Source: Heliocidaris tuberculata (taxonomy: Eukaryota > Echinodermata > Echinoidea > Camarodonta > Echinometridae). Taken from it: a stretch of DNA of 64,000 nucleotides. Made by a program: the position numbers and the translations under genes. Of the stretch, positions 58,441 through 64,000 are shown in pieces (within the stretch, counting starts at the first letter, position 1; each line of letters opens with the position of its first letter). The notes beneath the pieces were generated by a model. The model saw only the letters and a program-made list of their open reading frames with translations. It made no database searches and had not been told where the DNA came from. Location: contig CM046836.1 in NCBI GenBank assembly GCA_025618425.1, positions 24,311,030 to 24,375,029 of the forward strand, written 5' to 3'.

Positions 58441-60339
58441 ATCATCTTCTCTTCCACCTTTCCTCATGTTTATATCCTTTTATCATTTCTCTCTCTATCT
58501 CTCGTTTTGTTATTCCTTACTTTCATCCTTCTATCAATTATCTTTTCATCCTTCCTTTCGTTTTGATATTCTTTGTGTACTTTTATCATTTTCTCCCCCA
58601 CGTTAATCTTTATCCTTCTCTAACATTTCTCTCTCTATCCTTCGTTATGTTATACCTTTTCATCCTATCATATCTCTCTCTATGATATTCTTTTTAAAAA
58701 ATAATCTTCTGCCTTCCATCTTTACTTACTTTCCTCAAGCCATTCTTTTTTTTATCCTATCATTCTTTCTTTTCATCTTTTTCGTTATGTTATTATTTTA
58801 TTCAAATTATCATCTTCTCTTCTATATCTTTCCTTATGTTACTCTTAATATATTATCTTTCTATCATTCATGTCTCTATCTTTCTTTATGTTATTCTTTG
58901 TTTTTATCTACTCATTTATTCTCTCCAATTTTCTTTTTGTTGTATTCTTTGCTTCCTTTCATCTTCTCTTCGGTCTTTCCTACCCTTATATCCTCTCTCT
59001 CTCTCTCTCTCTCTCTCGTTCACGTTTTTTGTTTTTTTTTTTGTTTTTGTTCTTGTTTTGTTTTTGTTTTTGTTTTTGTTTTTATCCTTCTACTGTATTC
59101 TTTCTTCCCTTGTTTTTTCGTTTTTAGCCAAAAAACGGGAAAATGATACTGAGATGGACACTTTTTCAATTTGTCTCGTTGAAGACACCATACAATTTAA
59201 TGTTCGAAAGTTTCTACCCCGCGAGCCGCGCCACGTCGCGACCCGACTGTTTACAAGCCATCTAGATCAATATTTTGGTCTAAAATACAGAACGATCAAT
59301 TTAAATTATTGTCGCACTCAAAATACTTCACAAAAATATTTAAAGTTATGCACAGTCAATTATCCCATTACGTAAGGCTAATGCAGTTTTAAATGCTAAA
59401 TATAACCAATAAATTTGTAAATTCAAATAATTTTCCTTTTGATTCCAAAGTAATTTAGAAAAAGATTTTGAAAAATGTTGCATGACTATTACTATGATTT
59501 AAAAAAAAAAATCAGCTCTAATGCAACTTGTGTTTGTAATTTTAAGCATAAGTAGTGCATTCAGATTTAATTATGATGATCTTTAACCATGGAGTGATCC
59601 CTTTCATCAGCTCCTTGAAGCTATCCTGAGATAGCTATGATTCTATTTCTTTAAACACAAATGGTTCTAGAATTTGTAATTCGTTCCCATTTTGCATCTG
59701 TGCAATCATGATAAATATGTGCAATTAATCTGGGGCATGTTTCTAGGCAGACGACTCAGGCGCTTGGGAGTTTCAGCCATCCCCCAAATTTTCAAAACCA
59801 ATATTTGGACAAACATGACCTTATGTTATTTTGGGCATTAAGGTGATCTGTTTGTAGTTTTTATGTCTTGTATATTCTGATGATAATTTGAAAGGCTGTG
59901 CATGGATATACATTACAATCCACCTATATCGGATGTCACTAGAAGAATTTAAAATTGTTTGCTTGCAAAAAAGAATAGAAAGAAAAATAGAAAATGGTAT
60001 TGTTCCCCCCGCCCCATGATTTGTTGTCCATGAACCAAATGTTATCTGTATATTGCATTTGCAGAAAGCATTACTATTTATGTTGAAAATTGAGTTATTT
60101 TTATAAACATCATTTCACACAGAGAAACCTTTTCTGTTATTTTTTTCCATAATTTTGTGAAAGGTGTGGTGAGGATATGGTATATGTTCTGAAGTGTGAC
60201 GGTGGATATGTGTAAATACAGCCTTATAGGCATCCTTGAATTACTGAATGATAGACTGAAGTGCTAGGTGTTGTGTGTGGGGTTTCTGTTGATTGACTCA
60301 TTTTACTCATATAACTGAATGACAAGAAAAAAAATAGGT

Positions 60340-60465
60340 TTGTTTTGTTTTGTTTTGCTTCTTTTTTTTTTCTTTTCTTTCTTTTCTTTTTCTTTTTCTT
60401 TCTTTTTCTTTTTCTTTTTTAAATCTTATTTATTTATTTATCATTATTATTTATTTATTTTTTTC

Positions 60466-60506
<41 letters not shown>

Positions 60507-60509
60507 ATA

Positions 60510-60547
<38 letters not shown>

Positions 60548-60565
60548 GGGGGGGGGGGGGGGTGG
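60340..60565. repeat. Poly-T, (AT)n and poly-G tracts
   Basis: T-rich block, 15 AT units at 60472-60502, about 33 T, then poly-G. The open frames here are artefacts. 59270-60310 has no supported feature. Confidence 0.75.
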
Positions 60566-60729
60566 GGTACAGATGGGGAGCACATGCACCGGCATCCAGT
60601 GCATGGGGCTACAAATGAGGAGCACATTTTCTCTCTGTACTTCAGTTTTACTTCATCTATGCCCGATCTGCAAGGCAAAAGGGAATGGGTCAAAAAAGGG
60701 AAATGTAATATCGCAGCAGGGCTACAACT

Positions 60730-61008
60730 ATGTTGATTAGTAACTATGTTGATTATTTTCATGCTCTTGAGTGTTTGGATATTCCCACCCTCGCAGATAG
60801 ACGACAACAATTACTTACGAACTTTGTTAAGTTATTCTTACAATCTAGGCATGTTTTCATGCTTCCCCCACGTAGAGATTCTTTACCCAACTTTCGTCAA
60901 TTGAGGAATAGTGATTCCTTTCGCCAACCATCTTGCCGTACTTCCAGATACCAAAACTCTTTTATACCACAGGCAGTGAAGATAATCAACACTTTAAAAC
61001 TTTTGTAA
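60730..61008 (+). pseudogene. LINE reverse-transcriptase C-terminal tail
   Basis: The frame LECLDIPTLADRRQQLLTNF, then RHVFMLPPRRDSLPNFRQLR and TSRYQNSFIPQAVKIINTL. The 'L..RR..L...F.......LP..R.......R..........RT.RY..SFIP.A...LN' layout is the C-terminal end of many non-LTR retrotransposon polyproteins. No catalytic part is present. It is the first of three tandem partial copies. Confidence 0.65.
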
Positions 61009-62440
61009 GATGCCACTTCTTTCAAATTATCATAGTTGTATTCGGGGTTTCGCTGCAATAATATCTACAAATTTAATTTTGTGTAATTTCAAATTATACA
61101 GATTGTATCGTTATTCCCCATCTCTCTCCCTCTCTCTCCATTCCTCTTTCTTTCTTGCTCTGATTCTATTTTCTTTAATACTGTACTCCTTGGGAATTAC
61201 ATACATTGTACAGGGTATGCTATATCTCTGCAATATATTTGTTTATTTGCTTGCTGAATGTGCTACTTAACTACCACCCCCCCCCCCCTTTTTTTTTTCT
61301 TCCTTCTCTTTCTCTCCCCTCTCCTTCTTCTTCTCCCTATTTCCTTCTTGTTTTGCTATTTCTCCCCTTCTCACAATTCTTCAACCTCTTGGGATAGCTT
61401 AATGTAAAGTACAAGTATAGTATGACATTAATGCAGTACATGTACTATAATGTATACATGTTTTCCTTGCAATATGTTGTAATAAATATGTTGATTATCT
61501 GCAATACTTTGAGTATATGAATATTCCCACCCCTGTGGATGGATGACAGCAATGTAAGATGCCACTTCTTTCATGTTATCATAATCATATTTTCATTTGG
61601 GTTTCACTGCAATATTATCTACAAATTTAATTTTGTGTAATTTCAATTTTTTACAGATTTTATTGTTATTCCCCCTCTCTCTCCATTCATTTTTCTTTCT
61701 TACTCTAATTCTATCTTCTCTCTTAATGCTTTACTCTTATGGGAATTACAAACATTGAACCTGATATGTTATATCTCTGCAATATATGTATTTGCTTGCT
61801 GAATATGCTCCCCCTTCCATCTCTTTCTTTCCCCTCTCCTTCTTCTTGTCCCTATTTCCTTCTTGTTTTTACTATTTCTTCCATTCTCATAATTCTTTGA
61901 CCTCTTGGGGTAGCTTAATGTAAAGCACATGTATAGTATTGTATGACAGTAATGCAGTACATGTACCATAATGTACTATAATGTATACATGTTTTCCTCG
62001 CAATATGTTATGGTAAATATGTTGATTATCTACAATGCTGTTGAGTATTTGAATATTCCCACCCTTGCAGATAGATGACAACAATTATTCATGAACTTCT
62101 AGATTGTACAGACTGTATTGTGATTCCCCCTCTATCTATCTCCTCTCTCCCTCTCTCTTCTTACTCTGTTTCTATTCCTTCTCTTAACTTTATACTCCTT
62201 GGGGAATTGCATGCACTGTATGTTACATTTTGGCAATATAAGGGATTCTTAGCTCTTTGCTCAATCTTCATCAGTTGAGGAATAGTGACATTTATGCCTA
62301 CTACATTGCCCTAAATTCAAAATTCAAAATTCTTTTATGACACAGGCAGGTAGTGATAGTTGTGACAGTAAGAACACCCTGTGTGTATATGTAAGGTGCC
62401 ACATTTCTGCATGAAACCTCAGTAATGTATATACAACTGA
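60737..62440 (+). repeat. Tandem triplication of a LINE 3' segment
   Basis: Three direct units begin TATGTTGATTAT and share GAATATTCCCACCC, CACTTCTTTCA, CTACAAATTTAATTTTGTGT, GACCTCTTGGGGTAGCTTAA, and TATACATGTTTTCC: 60725-61486, 61487-62017 and 62018-62440. Units 2 and 3 have different internal deletions. Only unit 1 keeps the coding tail. Confidence 0.75.
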
Positions 62441-62508
62441 GATAAGTATTTAGAAGAGTACAAAATATAATTTAAACAAACGGATCATCATTGACATAAC
62501 ATATACAA

Positions 62509-62509
<1 letters not shown>

Positions 62510-62542
<33 letters not shown>

Positions 62543-64000
62543 ACGTTGCTTATATAGCGCATATCACTTACATAAGAAAGTCCCTATGCGCTTAAAGAAA
62601 ATATATAAAGAGATAGGTCAGAATAGAAAACAAACATGCCTGGTAGATGGAGTTATAACAATAAAAACCAAATAATTACTTACAAAGAATCAAATAATTA
62701 ATTACAAAGAATCAATTAATTACTTACAGAGAATCAAATAATTACAAAAAATAATTTAGTAAAGTAGACGATGAGAAGATTTTGTGTATCACTGAAACTA
62801 CCAGACAGCCTAAGGAAATGATCAAATATCAACTGACAAAGAGGTATGTTTTCAACAGAGTCTTGAATGACTCTGTTGAATTTGCCTGTTTTACAAGGAG
62901 GGACTTGTCTTTTGATCTTAATCTTCTTGGAGGGGTATATTTTACAATGAGGTCTTGCAGATAAGAAGGAGCTGTACCCTGTAAACAATTATATGTCAGT
63001 AATAAGATTTTATATTTGATGCGGGATTTAACTGGGAGCCAGTGTTATTCATGAAGTATGGGAGTTTAATGATCTTTGCGTTTCGTTCTGGTGATAAGCC
63101 TTGCCGCTGAATTTTGGATTCTTTGTATTTTAATGATATGAACATCCGGAAGGCCGTACAATAAACTGTTACAAAAATCTATGCGAGATATCACTAGGGC
63201 ATGAACTAATTGTTTGGTAGCTTCAGTGGATAGAAATTGGCGAATTTGCCCAATTTTGTGGAGAGCGAATGAACTACTTTTACATATATTATTAATCTGA
63301 GTAGTCATTATAAGTTTTTTATCCAGTTGAACACCAAAGTTTCTTGCAGCACTAACACATCTGACAGAAGTATTATCTATATTTATGCAGTCAATATTGT
63401 CACTGTTCCTGAACTTGCTAGTAAAATGAAGAACCTCAGTCTTGCTGCTATTCAACTTCAGTCCATTCTGATTTGACAAACTTATTACATCTTGGACACA
63501 CACTTGAAGTTTGGAAATAGTATCAGGCTGCTCACTATTTTTCAGCGTTATGTACATTTGGGTATCGTCAGCATACATCATACATCTGATATTGTGGTGT
63601 GTGATAATATCCTGGAGAGGAGCAGCATACAGATTGAAGGCTAGAGGCCCGACAACAGAACCTTGAGGTACCTCTTACCTAGTAAAGTAAGTCTGTGACT
63701 GTGATTCACCTATGACTACAGAATGGTTCCTGTTCTGGAAGTATGACTGAAACCATTACATACAAGTTATTTTCTGACAAATACTCCTGCATCTGTAAGG
63801 TCACCAGTCTCTCAATCGTCTTCCTTATTAGGAATGGAATATGAGCTATAGGTCTATAACTTCGTAGGACCTCATGGTCCAGCTTGTCAGCCTTAATCAA
63901 TGGAGAAATGTTAGCATGTTTTAGCACATCTGGAAAACAACCATCGCGCAACGAAATATTAGCAATACGCGTGATTAACTCATGCAAACACTTCTTCACC
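62510..64000 (-). pseudogene. L2/CR1-like LINE, 3' part, runs off the right edge
   Basis: Minus strand from the edge: RT fingers (ISPLIKADKL, LRSYRPIAHIPFLIRKTIER), a deletion of the palm block with the first Asp, WFQSYFQNRNHSVVIG, an in-frame TAG near 63680, VPQGSVVGPLAFNLY, MMYADDTQMYI (catalytic YADD), and NGLKLNSSKTEVLHF. Then the tail HWLPVKSRIKYKILLLTYNC, GTAPSYLQDLIVKYTPPRRL, and KSLLVKQANSTESFKTLLKT. The 3' UTR ends GCGCTATATAAGCAACGTTC and (ATT)n at 62540-62511, the typical CR1/L2 tail. Several stops; not active. Confidence 0.85.
63066..63660 (-). pseudogene. RT palm and thumb of the L2/CR1-like LINE
   Basis: Longest intact stretch of the element. PQGSVVGPLAFNLYAAPLQD and MMYADDTQMYI are RT motifs B' and C. 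The downstream LSTEATKQLVHALVISRIDF and NSLLYGLPDVHIIKIQRIQN are the thumb signature of CR1/L2 proteins. Confidence 0.85.

Larger units (their letters stand above)
57920..59110 (+). repeat. Degenerate 55-bp minisatellite inside the Mutator-like element
   Basis: Repeated TTATGTTATTCTTT, TATCCTTCTATCATTTCTCT, CTATCTTTCG words. It ends in (CT)n and (TTTTTG)n. It is the same repeat as 49780-50300 in opposite orientation. The long Phe/Leu/Ser frames on the plus strand come from it. Confidence 0.7.
57743..59259. mobile_element. Long-TIR element with 9-bp TSD (Mutator-like)
   Basis: Left GGCTTGTACTAAACAGTCGG, GTCGCGGCTTGGCACGG, GTAGAAACTTTCGAACA. The right end is the complement of GGCTTGTAAACAGTCGGGTC and GTAGAAACTTTCGAACATTA; the arms are about 100 bp. 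Perfect 9-bp duplication ATCTAGATC (57734-57742, 59260-59268). Long TIRs with 9-bp duplications suit Mutator-like elements. The body is a minisatellite plus a SINE; no transposase. Confidence 0.75.

Noticed and set aside
58682..59375. Overlapping Phe/Leu/Ser-rich frames up to 179 codons
   Set aside because: Minisatellite and (CT)n/(TTTTTG)n sequence within the Mutator-like element.

Overview
This is a eukaryotic, intron-rich, repeat-saturated genomic window. The organism is very probably an echinoderm, most likely a sea urchin. That placement rests on tRNA-derived SINEs, TTAAAGG-ended fold-back MITEs, long-inverted-repeat fold-back elements, a Penelope-type terminal region and lineage-typical gene families; it is inference, not proof. 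Base composition is AT-rich with many poly-C/G, CT and trinucleotide tracts. Most long open frames in the window are microsatellite artefacts. No bacterial-style genes, CRISPR array or rRNA occur.

Two host genes can be assembled exon by exon with matching splice phases, both on the minus strand. (1) 8150 to 2460: a SAMD3-like gene. It has an N-terminal SAM-domain start exon, a basic linker exon, and five further exons ending in the conserved C-terminal domain. Part of the SAM domain is not securely found. A broken inverted copy of its last exon lies at 724-813. (2) 44577 to 36277: a complete four-exon, 266-residue P-loop GTPase with Walker A, DxxG and a C-terminal Cys-Val-Ile-Leu CaaX box. 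Its introns hold a LINE remnant, a composite repeat element and hAT-type MITEs.

The rest is dominated by transposable elements, many with readable ends. 11517-17755 is a PIF/Harbinger element with 16-bp terminal inverted repeats, ATT duplications, a four-exon Myb/SANT pseudogene on the plus strand and a transposase N-terminal remnant on the minus strand. 33213-34127 is a second Harbinger-like element (TAA duplication). hAT-like MITEs with 8-bp duplications lie at 8517-8930, 21619-21856, 35353-35611, 37020-37273, 51696-51969 and 58215-58377. 57743-59259 is a long-TIR element with a 9-bp duplication, Mutator-like, with a SINE inside it and a MITE inside the SINE. 48599-52068 is a 3.5-kb fold-back element whose arms are minisatellite arrays. 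30381-31917 is a 1.5-kb insertion with an 8-bp duplication that carries a Cys-rich exon; its empty site is preserved in a second copy at 34788.

Three LINE remnants are visible (41184-43140 plus, 60730-62440 plus as a tandem triplication, 62510 to the right edge minus), with a further probable LINE 3' end at 32420-32966. SINEs lie at 6064, 35814, 45120 and 58085. A GC-rich Penelope-like terminal segment at 54380-54830 contains a hammerhead-ribozyme core with an almost absent stem III.
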